Source: Gemmatimonadota bacterium
GTDB taxonomy: Bacteria > Gemmatimonadota > Gemmatimonadetes > Longimicrobiales > Gaopeijiaceae
Assembly: GCA_015664885.1 (NCBI GenBank)
Contig: DQPL01000089.1
Location: forward strand, 62,001-126,000
Direction of reading: 5' to 3'
DNA: 64,000 nt
Position numbers and translations under genes: made by a program. Shown here one piece after another: positions 16,929 to 24,728 of the stretch (the first letter of the stretch is position 1; every line of letters begins with the position of its first letter). The notes under the pieces are model-generated. The model saw only the letters and a program-made list of their open reading frames with translations, was not told where the DNA came from and did no database searches.

Positions 16929-18506
16929 CTACTGAACCACGCGGGAGAGCTCGACCCGCCGCACCTTACCCGTATCCGTTCGCGGTAGTCTGTCCAGGAA
17001 ACGAACCAGATCAGGGACCTTGTCCTCCGCGAGGGTCTCGCGGCACCAGTCCACGATCTCGTGACCTGTGACGATCGCACCTTCGACCAGAACGATGCAG
17101 GCGCAGATGGCTTCTCCGAGCAGCGCGTCAGCCATGCCGATCACCGCCACTTCTTGTACCGCCGGGTGAGACTCGATTCGAGTCTCTACTTCGCGGGGGT
17201 ACACGTTGAAGCCAGAACGGATGATAACCGTCTTGCGTCGGCCGACCAAATGCAGATACCCCTCTTCGTCCAGGAGCCCGAGGTCCCCCGTCAGGAAATA
17301 TCCCTTCTCGTCGTGGGCGTTCGCGGTCTCCTTCGGTTGTCGGTAGTAGCCGAGCATGACCCCGGGCCCTTTTACGGCGATCTCTCCAACACTCTCGACG
17401 GGCAGCTCTTCCCCGCTCGACTCGACGATGCGGATTTCCGTTCCAGGAAGCGGCTTGCCTACGGTGAATCGGCGCTTGTCCGCGGGGTCATCTATGCGGG
17501 CGACAGCGAGCGTCGAAGCGGTCTCCACCAGCGAGTATGCGTTCAAGACCGAAACCCTCAGATCATCCCCGATGCGCGCAATGAGATCGTCGTGCACAGG
17601 CGCCCCGGCCACCACAGCCAACCGCAGCGAGCTCAGGTCGCGGCGGCGAGCCGACAGCTGAGCGAGTTCACTCACGAAGAGCGTCGGAATCCCATAGTGG
17701 ACCGTAGCATCGTGCTGCTCAGCCAAATCGAGCGTGGCGGCGGCGTCCGCTTCATCCTGCAAGATGATGCTCGCGCCGACGAGCACCGCGGAGAGCAGCC
17801 CTGGCCCCAGTCCAAAGACGTGGAAGAGTGCCGTCACACCCACCAGCCGATCCGATTCCGTCAGCCCGAGCGCATCTGCCGTGCCCGCGGCCGTGTGAAT
17901 CAAGTTGGTATGACTGAGCTCGACCCCCTTCGGCTTTCCCATGGTTCCCGACGTATATACGATCGCGAAACAGTCGCGGCCCGGATCGACTACAGCGGCG
18001 GGAAAGTCGCGCCCCGCACCAGCGGAGATCAGGTCTTCGAACTGAAAGATGCGATCGTCATACCAAAGATTCTCCTCTCCGACGGTGGCCAAATACTGCA
18101 GCTCCGGGAGCTGCGGCATCAGGTCCTCGAAGAGCTGGAGATAGTCGACCCCGAAGGCGTGTTCCACCGTGACCGCACAGACCGCCTCCGAGTGCCGCAG
18201 CACGTACTTCAATTCGGATGTGGTGAGACGAGGATTGAGCGGCACGATCGTGGCTCCGAGCTTCGCCGCCGCGAACATCGCCACCACGAACTCCGGACAC
18301 GGCGGCAGTAGCAACGCGACTCGGTCACCGGCCTCGATGCCCAGGTTGGAGAAGGCTGCGGCGAGCGCTTCGGCGTCGCGCTCGATCTCACCGTAGGTCA
18401 GCACGCGGTCGTGGAGGCGCAGGTACACATGTCCGGGATCGGAGGTAGCCCTGTTGGCCAGTGCTGACGCGATCGTGAAGCCTCTGAAGCGCTCGGTGAG
18501 CGCCAT
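16929..18506 (-). CDS. AMP-dependent acyl-CoA synthetase/ligase
   Basis: The 525-residue ANL-superfamily enzyme activates a carboxylate with ATP and CoA. Visible core motifs are the P-loop-like IVYTSGTMGKPKGVELSHTN, TALFHVFGLGPG, LNAYSLVETAST (the aromatic-xx-x-Glu site, here with serine where glycine is usual), FLTGDLGLLDEEGYLHLVGR and the C-terminal catalytic lysine in PRTDTGKVRRVELS. The ATG at 18506 is preferred over one 15 codons upstream because GGAGGTG lies just before it. Similarity of layout is greatest to long- or medium-chain fatty-acyl-CoA ligases; the etf genes nearby would suit beta-oxidation, but substrate is inference only. Confidence 0.9.
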   Translation of the reverse strand: MALTERFRGFTIASALANRATSDPGHVYLRLHDRVLTYGEIERDAEALAAAFSNLGIEAGDRVALLLPPCPEFVVAMFAAAKLGATIVPLNPRLTTSELKYVLRHSEAVCAVTVEHAFGVDYLQLFEDLMPQLPELQYLATVGEENLWYDDRIFQFEDLISAGAGRDFPAAVVDPGRDCFAIVYTSGTMGKPKGVELSHTNLIHTAAGTADALGLTESDRLVGVTALFHVFGLGPGLLSAVLVGASIILQDEADAAATLDLAEQHDATVHYGIPTLFVSELAQLSARRRDLSSLRLAVVAGAPVHDDLIARIGDDLRVSVLNAYSLVETASTLAVARIDDPADKRRFTVGKPLPGTEIRIVESSGEELPVESVGEIAVKGPGVMLGYYRQPKETANAHDEKGYFLTGDLGLLDEEGYLHLVGRRKTVIIRSGFNVYPREVETRIESHPAVQEVAVIGMADALLGEAICACIVLVEGAIVTGHEIVDWCRETLAEDKVPDLVRFLDRLPRTDTGKVRRVELSRVVQ

Positions 18507-18552
18507 GTCACCTCCAATCAAGACGGATACGTGCCGTCGGTCGTTTCGCAAT

Positions 18553-19683
18553 TCAAGCGATCTCCGCGAGCACGTCGCGCACGAGCGAGTCCGGAATCTC
18601 GCGACTCCACGCTTCTTCGTCCTCCACCTCGCCGAGCCGACGAAGTAATACGTATCGTGGCCTCCCGGAGCGAGCCTTCTTGTCCGAAGCGAGGAAACCC
18701 ATCGCCGCTTCCAGGTCGACCGATGGCACCGAGTCGAGCGACAGGCCCAGCCGGGAAAGACTGGATGCTATCTGGGCTCTCGTCCCGCCCTCGGTGATAC
18801 CGAGGCGTTCCCCGAGCTCCGCTTCGAGCAACATCCCCGCCGCCACCGCGGTGCCGTGGCCCATGGCGTACCCGGTAGCCGCCTCGAGCGCGTGGCCCAC
18901 CGTGTGGCCGAAGTTGAGCACTTGTCGAACGCCGCCCTCCCGCTCATCCCTCGTAACCACATCCGCCTTGATGCGGACCGAGCGCACGATGGCCTCCGTT
19001 GCGGTCTCGGTGTCGACCGCCAGAAGCATGTCAGCGGCGGTGGTGAGCCACTCGAGGTAGGCAGCGTCGAGAATCGCTCCGTGCTTGAAGGCTTCCACCA
19101 GCCCCTGTACGCGCTCAGCGTCGGGCAACGTCGCGAGCGTGTCGGAGTCGGCGAATACAGCTCTTGGCGCGTGGAACGAACCCACGAGATTCTTTCCCGC
19201 GCGCACATCGACCCCGGTCTTTCCGCCGACCGACGCATCGATCATCGCGAGGTAGCTCGTTGGGACTTGCACGACAGGAATGCCGCGCAGATACGTCGAG
19301 GCGACAAAGCCAGCCAGGTCCCCGGTAACACCGCCACCCACTGCGACTACACAACTATCGCGACCATGCCCATCGTCGAGCATGGCGTCCGTGAGCATCG
19401 ACCAATTCTCGCGGGTCTTGCTAGCTTCCCCGGGCGGAAAAGAGTAGAGCCGCGCGTCGACCCCGGTCGACGTCAACGCTTCGAGCACGGCAGAGCCGTA
19501 CAGCGGCGCTACGTTCTCGTCGGAGATCACCGCGTATCGGTGTGCCCGGGCGTTGTTTGGCAGCAACGTAGGGAGGCGAGCGAGCAACCCGGAGCCAACG
19601 ACGACTTCGTAGCTCCCGCCGGAGACTCCGACCTCGACGCCGGTCCCATGGGCGAGGTCCGGCACAGGAAGGCCGTCCGTCAC
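18553..19683 (-). CDS. aroB: 3-dehydroquinate synthase
   Basis: AroB makes 3-dehydroquinate from DAHP in the shikimate pathway. The 376 residues have the NAD-binding GGGVTGDLAGFVASTYLRGI, the VPTSYLAMIDASVGGKTGVD block, and zinc-ligand regions LVEAFKHGAI, LNFGHTVGHALEA and MGHGTAVAAGM. The start is a GTG that overlaps the TGA of the HExxH lipoprotein gene (GTGA), so translation is probably coupled. Its stop is 46 bases before the ligase start, so the three genes from 20918 down to 16929 could form one transcript. No other aro gene is in view. Confidence 0.95.
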   Translation of the reverse strand: MTDGLPVPDLAHGTGVEVGVSGGSYEVVVGSGLLARLPTLLPNNARAHRYAVISDENVAPLYGSAVLEALTSTGVDARLYSFPPGEASKTRENWSMLTDAMLDDGHGRDSCVVAVGGGVTGDLAGFVASTYLRGIPVVQVPTSYLAMIDASVGGKTGVDVRAGKNLVGSFHAPRAVFADSDTLATLPDAERVQGLVEAFKHGAILDAAYLEWLTTAADMLLAVDTETATEAIVRSVRIKADVVTRDEREGGVRQVLNFGHTVGHALEAATGYAMGHGTAVAAGMLLEAELGERLGITEGGTRAQIASSLSRLGLSLDSVPSVDLEAAMGFLASDKKARSGRPRYVLLRRLGEVEDEEAWSREIPDSLVRDVLAEIA

Positions 19684-20918
19684 GGACGACCTGGAAGCGT
19701 AACCTCTACCGAGACGCCATCGGTGGCGCCGACGCGGAGCACGGTGGCGGCCCGACCACCTACCTCCATGACCTCGAGCGACGCGCCGCCGCCGAGCGAG
19801 CCGAGCGCGTCACGGAAGCGCTCCACAAATCGGTCTCGGGCTGCCTCGTCGTCCCAGACCGAGTACCAGATCAGACCGCGTTCGCCCGTTCCTACTTCGA
19901 CGAGTACGTACCGGTCGCCACCCCAGCCGTCCGCGAAGCGGGCGCTCCCGGGCCCCAGGTGCTGGTCGAGCATCACGCCCAGCTCCAGGCGGCCGAGCAC
20001 ATCCTCGTGCAGGATGTCGGCGCCGGAGACCGACATCGCCAACTCGATCGGCACGTCATCGGCAGTGCCACCGAGGATCTGTTCGGTCGATTTAGGCAGG
20101 TACTCACCAAACGGCGCGACCCTATCCCCCTGCGCCCACAGGCCATGCACGTAACCCGCGCCCTCGAGGTACGGAAAGAGCAAGCTCTCCTGGATCACGG
20201 GGGGCGCGGCGGCGAGCGCCGGGAACTGATCTCTCGCGCCCTCGAGTTGAGAGCGCAGCAGGTTGGCGAAGTTGGGAAGCGCCCCCAAGTCAACTGGCGT
20301 GCCTTGCGCCTGCTCGGCCATGTACTCGAGCATCACGAGCGTCGCGTGACCTTCGATCGCCGCCTGAGCGGCGGTCGCCCGATCGCTCCCGAGCTTCGGG
20401 TCGGTAAGCGCGCCGAGGTCGACCCACTGGTCCTGCACTGCGTGCACGAGCTCGTGCACCAGCAGCCCCTCGAGCAAGGCTTCCGGTTGATCGTCCATCA
20501 CGAAGAGCGCGGTGGAGTCCGGTTCATAGAAACCCGCGACCTGCTCCGTGTACAGCGCCAGCAACACCTCGCGCAAATCAAGCGTGTCGGGCACGAGACC
20601 GAAGAGTGCATAGGCTTCGACCGTGGCCCGGGCCTCCTCCTCGGGCAGCTCCTCGTCGAGCTTGCTCTCGAGGTAGCGGACCAATTCCTCGCGGCTGCGC
20701 ATCTCGAGGCGCACGGGTTCGCGCAATTCGAGGCCGGAGCGTGCAGCGAGGTCCGGCAACAGCTCCGACGCCAGCTTCCGCAGCGTCGCGTCCGACGACA
20801 CCACCAGCTCGGACTCCGGTTGCTGCGCGGTCCCGCCGCACGCACCGAAGACGAGCAGCGCCACAGAGCAAGCGAGAATCCTGGTGACCCTGACCCCCGC
20901 CGAGATCCGCTCGATCAT
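19680..20918 (-). CDS. HExxH-motif lipoprotein (predicted zinc metallopeptidase)
   Basis: The 412-residue product has a lipoprotein signal (ACSVALLVFGACGG, cysteine about 27). The core has HELVHAVQDQ at about 155-164 and a glutamate about 30 residues later in AAIEGHATLVM, an arrangement seen in gluzincin-type peptidases. The C-terminal third is beta-rich and ends VSVEVTLPGRP. The start is taken at the ATG 20918, which places a charged stretch directly before the hydrophobic core; an ATG at 20951 is also possible, and neither has a good ribosome site. It would be anchored to a membrane facing the periplasm. It overlaps aroB by 4 bases. Substrate unknown. Confidence 0.75.
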   Translation of the reverse strand: MIERISAGVRVTRILACSVALLVFGACGGTAQQPESELVVSSDATLRKLASELLPDLAARSGLELREPVRLEMRSREELVRYLESKLDEELPEEEARATVEAYALFGLVPDTLDLREVLLALYTEQVAGFYEPDSTALFVMDDQPEALLEGLLVHELVHAVQDQWVDLGALTDPKLGSDRATAAQAAIEGHATLVMLEYMAEQAQGTPVDLGALPNFANLLRSQLEGARDQFPALAAAPPVIQESLLFPYLEGAGYVHGLWAQGDRVAPFGEYLPKSTEQILGGTADDVPIELAMSVSGADILHEDVLGRLELGVMLDQHLGPGSARFADGWGGDRYVLVEVGTGERGLIWYSVWDDEAARDRFVERFRDALGSLGGGASLEVMEVGGRAATVLRVGATDGVSVEVTLPGRP

Positions 20919-21056
20919 CCTACTTTCGGGCGCTATTTGCTGCACGGTCATCGGGAGCATCACGTGGCGTATAGGGACGTGCGAGCGCGTACGAGGCGCC
21001 AGGCCCCGGAGCTTCGCCCCCACAATGCACGGGGTCAAGCCACGGTGGCTTTGCCT

Positions 21057-21074
21057 GTAAACGCCGGCGCTTAC
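21057..21074. promoter_or_regulatory. 18-base near-palindrome in a divergent intergenic region
   Basis: GTAAACGCCGGCGCTTAC is a palindrome except for one pair of positions. It lies 66 bases before the GTG of the outer-membrane-like gene on the plus strand and 138 bases before the divergent HExxH lipoprotein gene. A TTGACA occurs just after it (21082-21087), but no good -10 follows at the right spacing. A dimeric repressor site is possible; no regulator is identified. Nothing else stands out in 20919-21139. Confidence 0.3.
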
Positions 21075-21139
21075 AGATTGCTTGACACGTGGAGCGGACC
21101 CGTCCCGCGCGTCGGTTCAACACGGATTGGAGGCAGCTA

Positions 21140-21871
21140 GTGAACGTACGGGCTACATGGATCGTCTCGGGCTTGTTGGCGCTGGCGCTCGTCCCCCCTT
21201 CACTCATCGCTCAGGACGGCTGGACGGTCCGGCTCGCAGGTGAGGTGGGTGGTTTCCTCTCCACTCGGGACCTTGGCAAGAACGTAGGGACTGTGCAGGA
21301 GCTCCAGGTGTTGCAGGTGACGTCCAGGATGGACCAGGCACCAGTCGTCGGAGGCGGTTTCGAGGCGGTGATGCCTGACGGTCGAACAATGTTTCGGGCG
21401 TTGTTTCGTACCACGGTGAGCGGGTCCGCTTCGGCTAAGGTGGCCTTATGCAAGATTGCCGATGACCGGGGCGCATTGTGCGTCCCGCGCGTAGTGGACG
21501 TCACAATGGCATCATTCCTCGGTGAGATCGTCTTCCTGCAAGGCGAAGCAGACGACACGTTCCGCCAGAACTTCATTATCGGCACCGGCCTCCGCTCCTA
21601 CCGCTTCACCGCCGAGGCTTGTGACCCCGATGTCAGCCTCTACGCCCTGTTCACAATCTGTGAGCTGGTGCTTCCGATGTTCCAGGACCAGGTGTCCGTG
21701 CAACCGTTTGTCGAGTTCGGCTTTGGGTGGTCGTACGGAGCGGGGCCGATCAACGCCTACGTACGCGCGCTTGGCGTCGTGGGGCCATACGCGGGCGGCC
21801 GCGGCACCGCGGAGGGCAGCTACCAGACGGACGCTACCTTCGTGGGCGGGCTCAGCTTCCGCGTGCGTTGA
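21140..21871 (+). CDS. Predicted exported outer-membrane-type protein
   Basis: The GTG at 21140 is preceded by GGAGG at a seven-base spacing, which decides the start against an upstream in-frame ATG at 21089. The 243 residues begin with a Sec signal (TWIVSGLLALALVPPSLIAQDG, cleavage near IAQ). Alternating beta-strand-like segments follow, with repeated FRA/FRV and GFGWSYGAG stretches and four cysteines between about 110 and 190, which may form disulfides. It ends GLSFRVR, without a terminal aromatic residue but with F two positions earlier. No enzyme motif. The next gene (GWxTD protein) starts eight bases after its stop, so an operon is likely. Confidence 0.7.
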   Translation: MNVRATWIVSGLLALALVPPSLIAQDGWTVRLAGEVGGFLSTRDLGKNVGTVQELQVLQVTSRMDQAPVVGGGFEAVMPDGRTMFRALFRTTVSGSASAKVALCKIADDRGALCVPRVVDVTMASFLGEIVFLQGEADDTFRQNFIIGTGLRSYRFTAEACDPDVSLYALFTICELVLPMFQDQVSVQPFVEFGFGWSYGAGPINAYVRALGVVGPYAGGRGTAEGSYQTDATFVGGLSFRVR

Positions 21872-21878
21872 TCCGGCT

Positions 21879-23771
21879 GTGGCGAAAGGACTTAGCGGGG
21901 TGGCGATCGCGTTGCTCGCGTGGGCCACACCTGGGCTAGCCCAGAGCAACAGCGACCTCTTCACGCGAGCACACACGCTGGAGCGACAGGGAGACTGGCA
22001 GGGCGCTCTCTCTCTTTGGGCCAGCGCTCCGGACAGCGCCATCGGTACCGGTCGGTCGGACCCTCGCATCGGACCGGCGTTCATCGCCACGGCAATCGAG
22101 AACGACGCCCGTGACCGCCTGGAGGAGGCGTCCGCCCTGTATCTCTGGAGCTTCTCGGCCCCTGACCCGGAGGCCGATCGCGAGCACGTGACGCTCGAAG
22201 CCAGGCGGATCACGCCCCTGCTGACGCTGCGGGATTCCGCACGCTGGCAGCCCCTGTTGGAGGGGGACACGCCTACCTTGTCCATGCGCATCGCTCGCTA
22301 CTGGCTAGAGCACGACCCCACGCCGGAGACCGTACTCAACGAACGACTCGTGGAGCACTGGCAGCGCATCGTAGAGGCTCGGAAACGGTATCAATACAAC
22401 CGTTCGAGCGTTTACGAGACCGATGACCGGGGCATCATCTTCGTGAAGTACGGCCCGCCGGGCACCAGAAATCACGGCTTTCTGGGTTCGAACGAGATGG
22501 AACTCAAGATCCGGGTCGCCGACCCGATCGCGCGAGAGGTGATACGGCGCATGGACCCGCACCCGCAGTTCGATCTGTGGAAGTACGCGGGCCTCAACGC
22601 TGAGGAGTACACGTTCTACCTATTTGGCAACGTATGGGGCACCGGGCCCTTCGAGTTGGTCGAAGGTCCGCTCGACCTCATAAGCTCCAGCGCGCGCAAC
22701 CTCTCGTCCGCCAGCAAGAGCCCCGGCGGCGTTCGCGTGCAATACTACCACGAGCTCTTCTACTACCGTGACCTTGCCATCCTGGGTGGACGCTTTGGCC
22801 GCCGCTTCGACGAATTGGCGACGCTCTGGGACGGTTATACGATGCGGCGGAACGCATACGGCGCCGGGGCCGGTCAAGCTCCGACCGCTCCCACACTCCA
22901 GACCTACAGCTACCGTTTCGCGGAGGAAGACCGGTACGCGCCGGAAGGCGTGCCAAGCATCGAAGTGCGTTCAGAGTACGAGGGTGCCGCGCGCGCCGTA
23001 GAGATGGTCGTCCAGCCGGTACGAGTCTTGGACCCGTCGGACCAGCCGATGATCGTGGTGCAAGCTCTCTCAGCGCCCAGGCTGCGCCTAGGAGATCGGG
23101 CTGGGGCGGGCTACGTCTCGCCCCTGAGGGACACCGAACACACGCTGATCCTCCGAAACCGGGAAATGGAGGAGGCCGGCCGCATGACCCAGCTCGCGCC
23201 GGCGAGAGTCGGAGGAGTCTCGGTATTTCGCCTGAGACACCCGTCCCAGCCGGTGCACCTCACCGTGTATGCAAAGGCGATCGGCTCTCCGGTGATGGAC
23301 GCCGACACTATGACCTTGGCCGGGCAGGGCCACGCGTATATCGACGCGCCGCTGGTCGCCGATGCTTCGGTCTTCGAGGTGAGCGACCTGGCGGTCGGGA
23401 CTCCTGTCGACGCAGGGGCGCTCGAGCATGCACTCCCCTTCCCTCTGCTGCCCAGCGCCCGCATCTGGACCGGAGACGCGCTGCGCGTCTATCTCGAGCT
23501 CTATCATTTGACGGCAGATGCCGGGGGGACCGCGCGGTACGATCTCCGCTTCCGACTGCTGCCTTTGGACGACGTGGGCGAAGTGAAATCGTCCCCACCT
23601 CCCGTCACGCTCGGCATCCAGTTGGAGTCCTTCGACGAGCGAGCCCAACGTCACTTCGACATCGGGCTCGCCGGGCTCGAAATCGGCCTCTACCGGCTCG
23701 AGGTGGACGCCACCGACCTCGTCTCGGGCGCCTCGCGCTCGCGGGCGACCGAGATCGAGATCATCGGTTAG
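21879..23771 (+). CDS. GWxTD-type domain protein, exported
   Basis: The 630-residue product starts at GTG 21879 with a Sec signal (GVAIALLAWATPGLAQS). A helical, TPR-like stretch (DLFTRAHTLERQGDWQGAL) precedes the family core, TDDRGIIFVKYGPPGTRN at about 181-198, which matches the GWxTD consensus except that the Gly-Trp pair is replaced by Val-Tyr. The last ~200 residues are beta-rich. Proteins of this family are common in Gemmatimonadota, Acidobacteria and Bacteroidetes and are of unknown function. The gene follows a predicted outer-membrane protein by seven bases, and its stop lies two bases before a 34-base inverted repeat. Confidence 0.8.
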   Translation: MAKGLSGVAIALLAWATPGLAQSNSDLFTRAHTLERQGDWQGALSLWASAPDSAIGTGRSDPRIGPAFIATAIENDARDRLEEASALYLWSFSAPDPEADREHVTLEARRITPLLTLRDSARWQPLLEGDTPTLSMRIARYWLEHDPTPETVLNERLVEHWQRIVEARKRYQYNRSSVYETDDRGIIFVKYGPPGTRNHGFLGSNEMELKIRVADPIAREVIRRMDPHPQFDLWKYAGLNAEEYTFYLFGNVWGTGPFELVEGPLDLISSSARNLSSASKSPGGVRVQYYHELFYYRDLAILGGRFGRRFDELATLWDGYTMRRNAYGAGAGQAPTAPTLQTYSYRFAEEDRYAPEGVPSIEVRSEYEGAARAVEMVVQPVRVLDPSDQPMIVVQALSAPRLRLGDRAGAGYVSPLRDTEHTLILRNREMEEAGRMTQLAPARVGGVSVFRLRHPSQPVHLTVYAKAIGSPVMDADTMTLAGQGHAYIDAPLVADASVFEVSDLAVGTPVDAGALEHALPFPLLPSARIWTGDALRVYLELYHLTADAGGTARYDLRFRLLPLDDVGEVKSSPPPVTLGIQLESFDERAQRHFDIGLAGLEIGLYRLEVDATDLVSGASRSRATEIEIIG

Positions 23772-23773
23772 TT

Positions 23774-24097
23774 CTAACAGCCCGCGGTAGAAGTACAGTG
23801 GGCCGCGCGCAGGGGTCTCGCGCGTTCAAAAGTAGGCACGACGACGAGTCGTAGTTGTTCGGGCACCGCCGCCGAAGGCGGTGGTCGGAGGAGGAGAAAC
23901 GACCTATTGGGCCGCGACCCCCCTGCGCCCAACACCGTAACGAAAGGATACGCATGTTTGTGGGTTGCGGTGGCACGGCCCCATCTCCGTCGTTGGGGCT
24001 CCTAGCCGTAGCGACGGCTATGGCGTCGTCGCCCGCCTAGGATTTAGGGCCGTGGCACCGCAACGCGGCCCACTGTACTTCTACCACGGGCTGCTAG
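23774..24097. repeat. 324-base structured non-coding element bounded by 34-base inverted repeats
   Basis: Bases 23774-23807 are the reverse complement of 24064-24097 at 32 of 34 positions (mismatches at 23777/24094 and 23785/24086). Inside, two arms can form. The left arm pairs 23808-23815 with 23920-23927, 23818-23822 with 23913-23917, and 23831-23836 with 23903-23908, and is capped by a 7-bp hairpin (23864-23870/23877-23883). The right arm pairs 23965-23981 with 24047-24063 with one G-G mismatch and holds a 7-bp hairpin (24003-24009/24014-24020, loop AGCG). A 35-base linker (23929-23963) joins the arms. No credible gene is present. It fills the gap between convergent genes. It could be a structured RNA or a MITE-like element; a TA lies at matching positions just inside each outer end (23775-23776, 24095-24096). 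Confidence 0.85.
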
Positions 24098-24579
24098 CGC
24101 CGCACTCCCGTACGAATCTCGAGCGACATGTCCATGAACACCTGATCGAAAACGTCTTCAGCCTCATCGGGAACAGGCGCGGGACGCCAGTCGGTCGACA
24201 CGCCACCGCGAACTTCGTATTCGCCGTCGAAGGTGACACGGAACTGCAGTCCACCGTCCAGTTCCGCGACCATCCCGCGTCCCCGGATAATGATGCGCAT
24301 GCGCGCGTCCGTGGGACCGGTTACAGCCGCGCCTACGGGTGGCTCGAACGGCCGCCACTGAGACTCCCAGTACACCCTCGTTTGCGTGTTTTCCTGGCGC
24401 TGGACGTGCCAATTATCCTTGGCCCAAACCTTCATTACCGCCTCTTCCAGCGTCGGTACGAGTTGTCGTCCCAGGTCGCGGGTGTAGCGAGAGGACAGGC
24501 CCCCAGTCCCGCCCGAGGCACACGCGGCCAGAATCATGACGCACGGTGCGCAAACCAAGAACCTCTGCAGCTTCTTCAT
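24094..24579 (-). CDS. Small lipoprotein of unknown function
   Basis: The ATG at 24579 has GGAGG seven bases upstream and is chosen over an upstream in-frame start. The 161 residues begin with a lipoprotein signal (FLVCAPCVMILAACAS, cysteine about 20). The mature part is a small mixed alpha/beta domain with LVPTLEEAVMKVWAKDNWHV and a C-terminal FDQVFMDMSLEI helix; no catalytic motif is seen. It would sit in the outer or inner membrane facing the periplasm. Its stop codon lies inside the right arm of the 34-base inverted repeat, so that element touches its 3' end. It is separated from the susD operon upstream by an intrinsic terminator. Confidence 0.7.
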   Translation of the reverse strand: MKKLQRFLVCAPCVMILAACASGGTGGLSSRYTRDLGRQLVPTLEEAVMKVWAKDNWHVQRQENTQTRVYWESQWRPFEPPVGAAVTGPTDARMRIIIRGRGMVAELDGGLQFRVTFDGEYEVRGGVSTDWRPAPVPDEAEDVFDQVFMDMSLEIRTGVRR

Positions 24580-24651
24580 CCTATCCCTCCTGAGAACCTG
24601 AAGTACGCGCTTCACGCCGAGTATTCGCCACCAGCACCCGATCGTCAAGGC

Positions 24652-24690
24652 AAAAAGGCGGGCCACCGCGCTCGCGCGCGGCAGCCCGCC
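24652..24690 (-). terminator. Rho-independent terminator of the susC-susD operon
   Basis: Read on the minus strand, GGCGGGC (24684-24690) pairs with GCCCGCC (24657-24663). The loop carries a further CCGCG/CGCGG pairing, and a TTTTT run (24652-24656) follows at once. It lies 39 bases beyond the susD stop. This is the clearest intrinsic terminator in the window. Confidence 0.85.
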
Positions 24691-24728
24691 AAGTTCAGAA
24701 CTTAGAACTGGCTTTGCACAGCGTGACC

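Noticed and set aside
15578-17071. Long plus-strand open frame of 497 codons
   Set aside because: It lies antisense to the NYN-domain gene and the end of the ligase gene, shows no recognisable motif, and is explained by high GC.
17061-18311. 416-codon plus-strand open frame
   Set aside because: Antisense to the acyl-CoA ligase, whose motifs are intact; residue composition (rich in R, H, D, Q) is typical of a shadow frame.
23774-24097. tmRNA, RNase P RNA, SRP RNA or retron msr-msd
   Set aside because: None of the conserved cores (tag frame, GAGGAAAGTCC, GGAAGGAAGCAG) is present on either strand, and no reverse transcriptase gene is nearby.
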